From the NCBI GenBank assembly GCA_031551265.1, contig JAVBNU010000015.1, forward strand, positions 1-43,856: a stretch of DNA of 43,856 nt, read 5' to 3'. The translations under genes were made by a program, and so were the position numbers. Source of the stretch: JAVBNU01 sp031551265 (GTDB lineage: Bacteria; Cyanobacteriota; Vampirovibrionia; Gastranaerophilales; Gastranaerophilaceae). The notes under the pieces are model-generated. The model was not told the origin of the DNA. It did not search any database and worked only from the letters and a program-made list of their open reading frames with translations. The first letter of the stretch is position 1, and each line of letters begins with the position of its first letter. This document shows, piece after piece, positions 1-7,919 of the stretch.

Positions 1-980
1 TTTTGAGCGCTTTTGAGGTTATCAATATAGTCTCGCTCCACTGCCGAAAGTTCATCAGCTGTGCGTTTGCGATATTTATCATATTCCTGTTCTGCCTTAG
101 CTATAGCTTGTTTGTGGCTAACTTTTCCTGCATTTTTCAAAACGCCCTTGCCATAGAGTTCTATAAATTTGTCCAATTCTATTACCCAGTCTTTCATATA
201 CATAGGTTGTCTATTCTCTGCGCGCAATTCTGCGAGGTCAAAAAATGCTGAAACCAGGCGGTTAAGGGTTCTAAGTTCATCTTCTTTAAGATAATTTTTT
301 GCTATCCCAACTTCACTCTTTTTAGGTTGTTCACCTTCAAATACAGTCATTCCCATATATGGTAAATCTGCATTTGCGCGTTCAGCAATAACTTCCGGTG
401 CTGTATGTCCGTGCGCTGCATAGTGAATCTTATTTTGTACTATTTTGAAAAATTCTAGTGACTCAGGTGTTTTAGGGTTGTAGTCCATACTTGTTGAATA
501 CAAGTCAAGTATTTGCCTGTAGAAGACCTTTTCACTGGAGCGAATGTCTCTGATACGCTCTAAGAGTTCTTTCCAATAACTACCACCACCAGCTTTTTTA
601 AGCAAATCGTCATTCATTGTAAAGCCTTTGATGAGATATTCTTTAAGGGTTTGTGTTGCCCAAATTCTAAATTGAGTACCACGTTGTGACTTCACTCGAT
701 AACCGACAGAGATAATAACATCAAGGTTATAATGAGCAATGTCTCTTGAAACCTGCCTGTTACCTTCATTTTGAACTATCCGGAAATTCCGGATAGTTGC
801 ATCTTCAATTAATTCGCCTTCTTCGAAGATGTTCTTTATATGTTCGTTAATCGTTCGTACATCTTTGCCAAATAACTCAGCCATTTGTGCTTGTGTGAGC
901 CAAACAGTTTCATTTTCCATTCTTACATCAATTTTTGTTTGCCCATCCTTTGTCTGATAAATAATTATTTCATTTTCCAT
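1..980 (-). CDS. RhuM family protein, 3' end cut by window edge
   Basis: The minus strand from the ATG at 978-980 reads open for 326 codons to the left edge with no stop, so only the last few residues should be missing (from memory the family is about 330-345 residues). The protein opens with MENEIIIYQTKDGQTKIDV, then a winged-helix-like segment (WLTQAQMAELFGKDVRTINEH), the family-typical stretch RNFRIVQNEGNRQVSRDI, the motif VISVGYRVKSQRGTQFRIWA, and a C-terminal half with GHTAPEVIAERANADLPYMG. These match the RhuM (virulence RhuM, Fic/Doc-associated) family. Its molecular function is not established; the genes are common on islands, prophages and near restriction or toxin loci. No neighbour here explains its role. 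Family assignment is firm, function unknown. Confidence 0.9.
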   Translation of the reverse strand, partial: MENEIIIYQTKDGQTKIDVRMENETVWLTQAQMAELFGKDVRTINEHIKNIFEEGELIEDATIRNFRIVQNEGNRQVSRDIAHYNLDVIISVGYRVKSQRGTQFRIWATQTLKEYLIKGFTMNDDLLKKAGGGSYWKELLERIRDIRSSEKVFYRQILDLYSTSMDYNPKTPESLEFFKIVQNKIHYAAHGHTAPEVIAERANADLPYMGMTVFEGEQPKKSEVGIAKNYLKEDELRTLNRLVSAFFDLAELRAENRQPMYMKDWVIELDKFIELYGKGVLKNAGKVSHKQAIAKAEQEYDKYRKRTADELSAVERDYIDNLKSAQ

Positions 981-1204
981 GTCATCTTCCTTTTCTCTTG
1001 GTTGCTCGCCTTAAACGGCGTTACGGCCTTGCTCATCGCAAGCCCTTCAGCCTCTGCTCGCAATCCGCTTTTTGTTGCAATTTTGTTGCAGTAAATTCTA
1101 AAAAATCTTAAAATTATACAATACATTATAAAACATAAAATCCTGTTTTGCAAGTCTCTGCTTTATTATAAAGTGTTACAATTTTTTGTGAATTTTTCAA
1201 ACTT

Positions 1205-1251
1205 AGCGACTGAAAATCCCTGTGTCCTTGGTTCGATTCCGAGACGCGGCA
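1205..1251 (+). pseudogene. 3' half of a tRNA-Phe(GAA)-like gene
   Basis: The 47 bases fit tRNA positions 27-73 exactly: anticodon stem 1205-1209 paired with 1217-1221 (one C-C mismatch), seven-base loop CTGAAAA with anticodon GAA, five-base variable region, T stem CTTGG/CCGAG around TTCGATT, then the acceptor 3' strand ACGCGGC and discriminator A. The 5' acceptor strand (GCCGCGT expected) and the D arm are absent upstream, where the sequence is AT-rich. It is therefore a remnant, not a working gene. Such 3' tRNA halves are typical of attachment sites left by tRNA-targeting integrases, which would fit the accessory RhuM gene to its left; that link is inference. Confidence 0.65.
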
Positions 1252-1456
1252 ATTTTTTTGCTTAAAAACTGGCACCTGAATCGAACCAGGTTCTCCCCTC
1301 TCACAAAAGTTGACATTTAGTCAACTTTTGCTCGGCAGATTCCGAGCTTCTCTCATCGGAAAAATACAAGTATTTTTCTCGATTCGCCAAGTCATTATCT
1401 CTAATGCTCACGTTATTCGCATAGAGCTAAGGAACGCGGCAAATTTTTTGCTTAAA
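1244..1456. repeat. 23-nt direct repeat bracketing three hairpins
   Basis: ACGCGGCAA(T/A)TTTTTTGCTTAAA occurs at 1244-1266 and 1434-1456 with one mismatch. The first copy is the acceptor end of the tRNA-Phe-like remnant plus its T-run. The 167 bases between hold three clear hairpins: CAAAAGTTGA at 1304-1313 with its exact complement at 1321-1330; CTCGG 1331-1335 with CCGAG 1342-1346; and GAAAAATA with TATTTTTC around 1359-1378. At 1274-1291 the minus strand reads like a tRNA T arm with TTCGATT in the loop. No open reading frame of note is present. The layout resembles a small insertion or att duplication. Confidence 0.6.
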
Positions 1457-1530
1457 TTTAAATCTCCTGTAGAATAGTTGTTAATATACTAATAAATTGT
1501 TATAATTGAAGGTTAGCAAAGGAGTTGTGT

Positions 1531-1926
1531 ATGCAAAAAATAACTATTAAAACTACGATAAACAACGAATTGATAGATATAACAGATACCATAAGGGATG
1601 CTGTACGTTCTGCAAAAGTTAAAGAAGGTATTTGTCTTGTATACTGCCCGCACACGACAGCTGCGGTTACAATAAACGAGAATTGCGATCCAGCAGTTAA
1701 AACAGATATTCTGGCGGGCTTGAGCGAAATAGCGCCAAACCTCAAGGAGTATGAGCATTCTGAAGGCAATTCCGATGCGCACGTAAAATCAAGTCTTATG
1801 GGTATTTCGCATATGTTTATAGTCTCCGGGGGAGTCCTGAGGCTCGGACAATGGCAGGGAATTTTCTTTACTGAATTTGATGGCCCGAGAAAAAGAGAAA
1901 TCTGGATTCAGATTGTAAGCAATTAG
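1531..1926 (+). CDS. yjbQ: YjbQ family (UPF0047) protein
   Basis: A 131-residue protein with the family landmarks: HTTAAVTINEN (about residues 41-51), EGNSDAHVKSSLMG in the middle with a conserved histidine, and LGQWQGIFFTEFDGPR near the end. Full length for the family. An earlier in-frame TTG at 1525 is discounted because AAAGGAG (1518-1524) sits six bases before the ATG at 1531. YjbQ proteins are small trimeric cytosolic proteins; weak thiamin phosphate synthase activity has been reported for some members, but the physiological role is unclear. It stands alone in front of the engB-rimO group. Confidence 0.92.
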   Translation: MQKITIKTTINNELIDITDTIRDAVRSAKVKEGICLVYCPHTTAAVTINENCDPAVKTDILAGLSEIAPNLKEYEHSEGNSDAHVKSSLMGISHMFIVSGGVLRLGQWQGIFFTEFDGPRKREIWIQIVSN

Positions 1927-2001
1927 TAAAAATAGAATATTTTCTTAAACATTCGTTAATAAAGGCTAAAAAATAAAACATTTTTGGTTTATCATTATTG
2001 T

Positions 2002-2250
2002 GTGAATATATTTAAAACATTTGAAATGCTTTTGTCTGAACCTTTGAGTCTAATCCGCAAGCGGGTTATACAGATTTTGCATGTCGAGACAAATATTTTT
2101 GCCAGAAAGATTCCGATGGCGATAGATTTTAACGATGATAGCGCCCAAATTACTGTTTTTAATAATGAGAAAGTTTACAAACTGCTGACAACTGTTATGC
2201 ACAAAAGAAAGAAGACCGAGGATGCCGATAAAGTCAAGCTTTATAACTAG
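2002..2250 (+). CDS. Small hypothetical protein overlapping engB
   Basis: The frame is open from 1984 to 2250 and the peptide has the balanced composition of a real protein (LIRKRVIQILHVETN, ARKIPMAIDFND). I place the start at the GTG at 2002; an ATG at 2026 or the TTG at 1984 are alternatives, and none has a good ribosome binding site. The gene would overlap the engB start by 29 bases, which suggests translational coupling if it is expressed. No family recognised, and there are no membrane segments. It could be a spurious frame that happens to lie in the engB leader. Confidence 0.45.
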   Translation: MNIFKTFEMLLSEPLSLIRKRVIQILHVETNIFARKIPMAIDFNDDSAQITVFNNEKVYKLLTTVMHKRKKTEDADKVKLYN

Positions 2251-2803
2251 CGCGCAAACACTTGAGCAGTGCCCGAATTTGGGTTTGAAAGAGTTTGCGC
2301 TAATCGGGCGCTCTAACGTTGGTAAGTCAACATTCATAAACACGCTTGCAGGACAACATAAACTTGCGCTGACAAGTAGCAAACCCGGTAAAACCAGATT
2401 GATTAATTTGTTTAATTTCGATGACAAGTTTATTATTGCCGACCTACCGGGCTACGGGTACAGTATTGTCGCAAAATCAGTGCAGGAGCAATGGCAGAAA
2501 AATCTTGAACATTATTTACTCAATCGTGAAACACTTGTGTCGTTGATTCACTTTATTGATGCGCGTCACGAAATCCAGAAAAATGATTTTCAAATGCGTG
2601 AATGGATTGAAGCAAACGGGCTCCCCGTAATTACAGTGATTACGAAATCTGATTATTTAACTCGCAATCATTTAAATCAACGTATTGCTCAGGTACAAAA
2701 GGCTTTTGGTGGTGAAATTTTCCCGTTCTGCAAACAGGGTACTCAGTACGCAAAAGCGATACTAAAAGAGTTGACGTCGGATGATTACAAGGTGTGTCGA
2801 TGA
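2222..2803 (+). CDS. engB: Ribosome biogenesis GTP-binding protein YsxC/EngB
   Basis: The 193-residue GTPase shows G1 GRSNVGKST (29-37), the G2 region PGKTRLINLF, G3 DLPGYGYS (74-81) and G4 TKSD (141-144). This is the compact single-domain layout of EngB/YsxC/YihA, a cytosolic GTPase needed for late assembly of the large ribosomal subunit and usually essential. The ATG at 2222 lies inside the preceding small frame. The TGA stop overlaps the next gene's ATG (ATGA at 2800-2803), so engB and rimO form a tight pair of translation-related genes. Confidence 0.96.
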   Translation: MPIKSSFITSAQTLEQCPNLGLKEFALIGRSNVGKSTFINTLAGQHKLALTSSKPGKTRLINLFNFDDKFIIADLPGYGYSIVAKSVQEQWQKNLEHYLLNRETLVSLIHFIDARHEIQKNDFQMREWIEANGLPVITVITKSDYLTRNHLNQRIAQVQKAFGGEIFPFCKQGTQYAKAILKELTSDDYKVCR

Positions 2804-4104
2804 AAATTGCGCTTTTAAATCACGGTTGTGCTAAAAACCTTGTGGATTCAGAGTTAATGCTTGGAATGTTAGTCGATGCCGGCTATGAGATTACGTTGAA
2901 TGATGATGAGGCAGAGATTGTAATTGTGAACACGTGTTCGTTTATTCACGATGCTGAAAAAGAGTCAGTGCAGTCAATTTTGTCGGTTGTTGCTAAGGGC
3001 AAAAAAGCAATCATAACAGGCTGTCTGCCTCAAAAACACAAAAAAGAACTATACAAAGCTATTCCCGAGAGTGCGGCTTTTGTTGGTACGGGAGATTTGG
3101 ATAAATTAATCGAAACTGTTAAAAAAATTGAAAAAGAGGATGAATTTATTTATGAAATTTCTGACAATCCTGTTTATAAATATCCTGAAACTACAAACAG
3201 ACAGCAGATAACGGTTGGTGCGAGTTCGTATCTTAAAATTGCTGACGGCTGTAATTTTAAATGCGGCTATTGCATAATCCCGAAATTACGCGGTGATTAT
3301 TCATCACGTCCTATTGAAAATATTGTCGCTGAAGCGCAAGCAATGGCTAAAAAAGGTGTTAGTGAGATTGTGCTCATTGCGCAGGATACAACGAGCTATG
3401 GTGTTGATTTGTACAAAAAACCATCACTTTCGCGCTTGCTCAAAGAGCTGGACAAGATTGAAGAGCTTGATTGGTTGCGTATTATGTACACATATCCGTC
3501 ATTGATTGACGATGAGTTGATTGAGGTGATTACGCAATCAAAAAAAATTGTTAAATATCTTGATATGCCGCTACAGCATTCGCATCCTAACGTTTTGAAG
3601 CGTATGTTGAGACCGGCGTTCGATTATCGAAAATTAATCGAAAAGATACGCGCTAAAATCCCTGAAGTGGCTCTCAGAACAACCTTTATCGTTGGTTATC
3701 CCGGTGAAACAGAAGAAGAGTTTGAACATCTATATAATTTCATAAAAGATATGAGGTTCGACAAGCTTGGCGTGTTTGAGTTTTGCCGCGAAAAAGGGAC
3801 GCACGCTTATAAACTTGAAAATCAAATACCTGCAAAAATAAAAGCCAAGCGTAAAAAAGCATTGATGCAGTTGCAGCAAGGTATTTCACTTGATATAAAT
3901 AAATCTTTAATAGGCAAAACATTGCCTGCAATAGTTGAGGCGATTGATGAGAAAAACGGGCAGGTAATTGCTCGCACGTATCGCGACGCGCCAGAAGTTG
4001 ACGGTTTGTTATACATCGACACTAAAAAGGATTTGATGCCGACTGATATTGTGCAGGTCAAAATTACGGACACTGACGAGTATGACTTGTACGGAACGAT
4101 TTAA
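2800..4104 (+). CDS. rimO: Ribosomal protein S12 methylthiotransferase RimO
   Basis: A 434-residue radical-SAM enzyme that adds a methylthio group to a conserved aspartate of ribosomal protein S12. The N-terminal UPF0004 domain supplies three cluster cysteines, C10 (NHGCAKNLVDSE, diagnostic of RimO rather than MiaB), C46 (VNTCSF) and C75 (TGCLPQ). The radical-SAM motif is C151-x3-C155-x2-C158 (DGCNFKCGYC). A TRAM domain closes the protein from about residue 370. The ATG at 2800 is preferred over an in-frame GTG at 2794 because AAGG at 2788-2791 is well placed and the ATGA overlap with engB is typical coupling. Confidence 0.96.
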   Translation: MKIALLNHGCAKNLVDSELMLGMLVDAGYEITLNDDEAEIVIVNTCSFIHDAEKESVQSILSVVAKGKKAIITGCLPQKHKKELYKAIPESAAFVGTGDLDKLIETVKKIEKEDEFIYEISDNPVYKYPETTNRQQITVGASSYLKIADGCNFKCGYCIIPKLRGDYSSRPIENIVAEAQAMAKKGVSEIVLIAQDTTSYGVDLYKKPSLSRLLKELDKIEELDWLRIMYTYPSLIDDELIEVITQSKKIVKYLDMPLQHSHPNVLKRMLRPAFDYRKLIEKIRAKIPEVALRTTFIVGYPGETEEEFEHLYNFIKDMRFDKLGVFEFCREKGTHAYKLENQIPAKIKAKRKKALMQLQQGISLDINKSLIGKTLPAIVEAIDEKNGQVIARTYRDAPEVDGLLYIDTKKDLMPTDIVQVKITDTDEYDLYGTI

Positions 4105-4117
4105 GAAATAGGCTGTT

Positions 4118-4143
4118 TGTAGGTTGGGGTTTCTACCCCAACA
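4118..4143. repeat. Dispersed palindromic repeat, copy A
   Basis: GTTGGGG pairs with CCCCAAC around TTTCTA just after rimO. The same unit appears at 20118-20143 (one base changed) and inverted at 11605-11629; a more divergent relative lies at 18073-18102. All sit between genes. Copy A could also act as a weak terminator for rimO, but no strong T-run follows. Confidence 0.7.
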
Positions 4144-4175
4144 ATTTTGGGTGGTTAGGGAATTCACCAGACAAA

Positions 4176-4511
4176 TTAATAATAACGTTTCCCGGTTGCC
4201 TGTTGAATGCAATATCCGTTGTCCTCAACGCTGTGATGTAGGTGATCAATCCGTAGGCCATCGTTGATGCGTGCATTCTTTAATGCCCTTAGCGCGTCAT
4301 ATATTAATTGTTCATTTGGTGTTTTTTCCGCTTTTGTAAGCTTATCCATAGCTGCTATGGATTCACGTATCAGCTCGCGGTCATGTCGTTCCAGTTCCTG
4401 CCATTTTTTACAACCATAACTATTGCTTGGGTCGCGTGGGTCGCCTTTAACAGTGCGAGCACCACACCCAAATTTAGTGGAATAATTGCTATTCATTGCA
4501 TTAATTTTCAT
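4176..4511 (-). CDS. Hypothetical protein, 111 residues
   Basis: Begins MKINAMNSNYSTKFGCGART; AAAGG lies eight bases before the ATG at 4511, so the in-frame TTG at 4517 is not needed. The protein is soluble and charged, has no transmembrane segment, and carries several Cys and His residues (GCGAR, YGCKKW, DHLHHSVEDNGYC) without a clear zinc-binding spacing. The short KIN...S/T-K-F opening resembles the N-termini of other proteins in this window with an S-F-K signature. It lies alone between rimO and the DUF3326 gene. No known family recognised. Confidence 0.7.
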   Translation of the reverse strand: MKINAMNSNYSTKFGCGARTVKGDPRDPSNSYGCKKWQELERHDRELIRESIAAMDKLTKAEKTPNEQLIYDALRALKNARINDGLRIDHLHHSVEDNGYCIQQATGKRYY

Positions 4512-4620
4512 ACTCAAAACCTTTCAATATAATATGTCTATTTTGTCTCTTATATTTGTCTAAAAACCAAACATAAAAAAATTTGCTACCTGCAAAAAAT
4601 TTTGTTAAAAAACTGTAACA

Positions 4621-5658
4621 CTATAAATATTGCAGACAGTCTTCGTAGTTTTTTACTATAGTGACCTTGTTTTCTATTCCTAAAGCTCTAGCATCGACAT
4701 TGAGGACAGTTGAATTTTCCTCTACAGCAATGATTTTGATACCTTTTTTAGCGCATTCCAGAACAGATGCGTTTCCTAGAGCATCTGCAGGAGTGATTAA
4801 AGCGGCTAGGTCATCAATGGTTATGATAACCTCAAATGCACCCCCCTTCCGGCCCTTCAGGCCACCTTCCCCCGCAAAGGGGGCAGGTACAGCTTTAAAA
4901 TGGACGAGCGCAGGCGCGTTTTGCAGTCCGAAGAACAAACACGGCAAAAATGTTGGCGTAATGTATTCGGCAGCTGCTTTAGGGTGCACAATGTCAGGTT
5001 TTATTGTTACATCATCAAACGCAGGTGCGTGAACGCAGGGTAACATAAGATTTTTGCTCAAGTAATGAGAGATAATTCCCTCCACGCCACCGATTATGTC
5101 GACTCCATCGCCGCTTTCATAAGCACTGTCATTGTCAGCTTCTTCAAAGCGACAAACGACGGCTATAGCTTGCGCGCCTTTGCCTTTTAATATTTTTCCG
5201 GCTCTCAATAGTGTTTCAGGATTGGTTATGCCGCCTGATGAAATCCCGCTTTCGTCCTCAAAAAATTCAACACCAACTGGCTCATCGGTCAAAACATAGT
5301 CCATAATATCTATGTCGTAGACTGTCTTTGCTGCGTTTATTGTGTTTATATGTATGTTCAAAACCTCTTTTGAAATTGCAGCATCGAATATAACCCCGAT
5401 TTTATTGTTTTTTGCGGGTTTTAATCCTAAATTGCCTTTGCAGAATTCATTTATTGCCCAGCCTTCGACATAAAACATATTGTCAGTAATACCTGAAAAG
5501 CAGGCAGCGTTGACGACATTGGGATTGACAATAAGCGGTATTTTTTCAGCTATTTTTCTGGCTTCAGGACTTGCATCACCCGCATAGCCGCCGATTTTTG
5601 CGCCTATGCCTGTTGGTACGATGAATGCTGCAATTTTATTGAATTTCAATGCTCTCAC
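4621..5658 (-). CDS. DUF3326 domain protein
   Basis: A 345-residue protein matching the conserved cyanobacterial and plant family DUF3326. Landmarks are FIVPTGIGAKIGGYAGDA (residues 12-29), NPNVVNAACF, an acidic FFEDESGISSGGITNPETLL block, AIAVVCRF, and the closing LAALITPADALGNASVLECA with AVEENSTVLNV. Function unknown; the repeated GG and DE motifs suggest a soluble enzyme. The start is set at the GTG at 5658, which overlaps the upstream UPF0173 gene by 23 bases; a TTG at 5649 is possible. Oddly, residues of the form GEGGLKGRKGG are encoded by an inserted GC-rich palindrome (see 4840-4886) just before the conserved C-terminal block. Confidence 0.85.
   Translation of the reverse strand: MRALKFNKIAAFIVPTGIGAKIGGYAGDASPEARKIAEKIPLIVNPNVVNAACFSGITDNMFYVEGWAINEFCKGNLGLKPAKNNKIGVIFDAAISKEVLNIHINTINAAKTVYDIDIMDYVLTDEPVGVEFFEDESGISSGGITNPETLLRAGKILKGKGAQAIAVVCRFEEADNDSAYESGDGVDIIGGVEGIISHYLSKNLMLPCVHAPAFDDVTIKPDIVHPKAAAEYITPTFLPCLFFGLQNAPALVHFKAVPAPFAGEGGLKGRKGGAFEVIITIDDLAALITPADALGNASVLECAKKGIKIIAVEENSTVLNVDARALGIENKVTIVKNYEDCLQYL
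4840..4886. repeat. GC-rich palindromic repeat inserted in frame in the DUF3326 gene
   Basis: Two nested hairpins sit inside coding sequence: GGCC 4851-4854 with GGCC 4860-4863 around CTTCA, and CCCCC 4869-4873 with GGGGG 4879-4883 around GCAAA. The composition is far richer in G and C than the surrounding gene. Read on the minus strand it gives a glycine- and lysine-rich insert without a frame break. It looks like an intergenic-type repetitive element that landed in a tolerant loop. Confidence 0.6.
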
Positions 5659-6319
5659 CCGGCGTCATAATCAAACATTGTTGATTTTGCGCTTCGATTA
5701 GTTTTTTAAATTCCATAACATTTGCGTTAATTAAATCAAAAGTTTGATAATGCATAGGAACGACTTTCTCTACTCCCAGCCACTTTGCTGCAATAGCTGC
5801 ATCTTCAACGCTCATCGTATAGTGTGAACCAATTGGCAGCAACGCAACATGAGGTTTGTAGATTTCGCCAATTACCTTCATTTCTGCATTAAGTGCGGTG
5901 TCGCCGGCATGAAAAATCTTAAGTCCGTTAAAATCAAGCAAAACACCTGCAGGGCAGCCTGCATACACGCCATCGGGAGTTGAGCTGCTATGAAAAGCAG
6001 GTAAAAATCTTGCAGTGCCCCAATCAAATTTTATTTCACCACCCAGACCTGCACCAATTGCTGTCGCACCATGTTTAATGCAATAATTAGCGAGTTCAAA
6101 TATAGTAATAATTTGCGCATGGTTTTTCTTGGCAATCGGGATACTATCGCCAAGATGGTCACCGTGACCGTGTGTTACAAAAATATACTCGACGCTGCTT
6201 TCATCAAAAGTTACTTTTGCAACAGGGTTTTGCGAAATGAAAGGGTCAATTAAAATGCCGGTGTTATCGCTGTTTATATAAAACGCGCTATGGCCGATAT
6301 AGTTTAGTTCTATGCTCAT
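5636..6319 (-). CDS. UPF0173 metal-dependent hydrolase
   Basis: This 227-residue metallo-beta-lactamase-fold protein starts with LNYIGHSAFYI and has the metal-binding signature THGHGDHLGD (about residues 49-58), a second metal-ligand motif FHAGDTAL, and the terminal histidine in VPMHYQTFD. Length and motifs match the UPF0173 (YtkL-like) family of small cytosolic hydrolases of unknown substrate. AGAGG precedes the ATG at 6319. The stop overlaps the start of the DUF3326 gene, so the two are co-transcribed. Confidence 0.93.
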   Translation of the reverse strand: MSIELNYIGHSAFYINSDNTGILIDPFISQNPVAKVTFDESSVEYIFVTHGHGDHLGDSIPIAKKNHAQIITIFELANYCIKHGATAIGAGLGGEIKFDWGTARFLPAFHSSSTPDGVYAGCPAGVLLDFNGLKIFHAGDTALNAEMKVIGEIYKPHVALLPIGSHYTMSVEDAAIAAKWLGVEKVVPMHYQTFDLINANVMEFKKLIEAQNQQCLIMTPGESIEIQ

Positions 6320-6324
6320 AAAAA

Positions 6325-6361
6325 ACCTCTATGTTTAACGTTTTCATTATAGCATAGAGGT
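6325..6361 (-). promoter_or_regulatory. Promoter with 9-bp inverted repeat for the UPF0173-DUF3326 pair
   Basis: ACCTCTATG at 6325-6333 and CATAGAGGT at 6353-6361 are perfect inverted copies. Between them the minus strand carries a consensus TATAAT -10 box. The proximal arm contains the ribosome binding site of the UPF0173 gene. No good -35 is visible. The arrangement fits an operator that brackets the -10 region; the regulator is unknown. Confidence 0.5.
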
Positions 6362-6540
6362 AAAATGTAGTTTATAAGTAAAATTTTAGTCAACCCGAAA
6401 CTGGCTGCCGCCCCGGCCATAAATTGTTGGATACTATAGTTAGACGTGTATAAACGGGGTCTCATAGTTATGGGATCCCGCATATTAACGACAAATGTAA
6501 TTCCAAAGTTTGGCGTTGCGGGACGGCGTATAGATAAGTG

Positions 6541-7737
6541 CTATCTAACCATTTCGATTTGCTCGCCGATTTTTTGGAGCATACTAAGTTTATCGGTTGC
6601 GTCTTTTAATTCTGAATCGCCACTTTGAGACAAGAAATTCTCAATCGAACTATATTTTGCATAGTACTCATCAGGGCATTCTTTTGCTTCGCGAATTTTT
6701 TCACCGATTCGGATGAACGCATCAGCATAATTTGGGTCAAATTGCGTACCTGAGCAGCGCTGGATTTCTTCAATCGCAACTTCATGAGGCAGAGCGCTGC
6801 GGTATGAGCGCGTTGAAGTCATAGCATCATAAGTATCAGCGAGCGCAATAATTCTTGCGATAAATGGTATATCTTCACCGGCCAATTTGTGTGGATAGCC
6901 GCGTCCGTCCCATTTTTCGTGGTGGAAATTGATACCATCTGTAATGATATCAAATTGTTTGATGTTATCAACCATCTTTTTACCTTGTGCCGGGTGAGTA
7001 CACATGATTTTGTACTCTTCGTCATCAAGCTTGCCATTTTTGCGCAAAATTTTCTCAGGGATACCGATTTTGCCGATATCGTGCAACAGACCTGCTATTT
7101 CGATTGTTTCAAACATACTTTCATCAATGTCTAACTCTTTTGCAAGCATCAGAGAGTACAGCGTAACTCTCATTGCATGCCCGTGGGTATAAGGGTCTTT
7201 CGCGTCCAGTGCGTATGAAATTGATTTAATTGTTGTGTAGTATAATTCCTTTAATTCATTCAGGATAAATGCTTTGCCTGAGCGCAAATCAAAGTTTTCA
7301 ATACCTGTTTGCACAGTATTTTTGAGTTCTTCCGGCTCAAATGGTTTTTGGACGTATTGATATAAATGACATTCGTTGATTGAGTCAATAATAATGTCTA
7401 CGTCAGTATTCCCGGTTAAAAGGATTTTAACGATGTCAGGATACTTTTCGTTTACAACTTTGAAAAACTCAGTGCCGGTCATAACAGGCATTCTCTGGTC
7501 ACTTACAATCAGACTGATTTCATCGCCATTTTCTTCCAAAACTTTGCACGCTTCCTGACCGTTCACGGCTAACAAAATATTGTATGAATTCCTAAAAGTT
7601 CGTTTTAGAAGCTGCAAGTTGTTTTCTTCATCGTCAACCAATAAAATTGTGTGTTTTTCCTTACTTCTTTGAAAATTTAGCAAATCGTTTATGCGCGATA
7701 GCGAACTTCCTTCTTGTGCTATTATTTCATTTAACAT
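6541..7737 (-). CDS. Response regulator with HD-GYP domain (RpfG-like)
   Basis: A 398-residue protein with an N-terminal receiver domain (about 29-145; acidic pocket VDDE at 34-37, phospho-acceptor D80 in VSDQRMP, conserved K131) and a C-terminal HD-GYP phosphodiesterase domain. Catalytic landmarks are HDIGKIGIPE (HD at 219-220) and HHEKWDGRGYP (272-282), followed by RIIALADTYDAM. Known HD-GYP proteins hydrolyse cyclic di-GMP, so this should lower that second messenger when phosphorylated by an unlinked histidine kinase. All core residues are intact. AAGGA lies upstream of the ATG at 7737. Monocistronic. Confidence 0.95.
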   Translation of the reverse strand: MLNEIIAQEGSSLSRINDLLNFQRSKEKHTILLVDDEENNLQLLKRTFRNSYNILLAVNGQEACKVLEENGDEISLIVSDQRMPVMTGTEFFKVVNEKYPDIVKILLTGNTDVDIIIDSINECHLYQYVQKPFEPEELKNTVQTGIENFDLRSGKAFILNELKELYYTTIKSISYALDAKDPYTHGHAMRVTLYSLMLAKELDIDESMFETIEIAGLLHDIGKIGIPEKILRKNGKLDDEEYKIMCTHPAQGKKMVDNIKQFDIITDGINFHHEKWDGRGYPHKLAGEDIPFIARIIALADTYDAMTSTRSYRSALPHEVAIEEIQRCSGTQFDPNYADAFIRIGEKIREAKECPDEYYAKYSSIENFLSQSGDSELKDATDKLSMLQKIGEQIEMVR

Positions 7738-7877
7738 ACCTTTATCCTTATCTCGTTGCTTAATTATATATCGGCAAATTTTGAAAAAACTTTAATAAAA
7801 CACCTTAATTTAATTACGAAATGTTACGATTTTGATAAAATCCACATGACTAACCAAATAACCAACGTAAAAGTTTG

Positions 7878-7886
7878 TGATATAAT
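7878..7886 (+). promoter_or_regulatory. Extended -10 promoter for the PPC-domain gene
   Basis: TGATATAAT is a perfect extended -10 (TG, one base, TATAAT), 33 bases before the ATG at 7920. There is no convincing -35, as is usual for extended -10 promoters. Confidence 0.55.
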
Positions 7887-7919
7887 GGCATTACGGGGAT
7901 TTTACGAAGAGGGCATGGA

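Noticed and set aside
3..251. Plus-strand open frame at the left edge
   Set aside because: It is antisense to the well-supported RhuM gene and has an unnatural Phe/Cys-rich composition.
885..1153. Short frames on both strands around the RhuM start
   Set aside because: Antisense to or upstream of RhuM, no ribosome binding sites, and hydrophobic or repeat-derived composition.
4661..5032. 123-codon plus-strand frame
   Set aside because: Lies wholly antisense inside the DUF3326 gene and is kept open by that gene's codon use.
6362..6540. Plus-strand frame and hairpin in the gap before the HD-GYP gene end
   Set aside because: The frame (6446-6628) runs antisense into the HD-GYP gene without a start signal. 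TCCCGCA/TGCGGGA arms near 6476-6523 are too far apart for a clear terminator.
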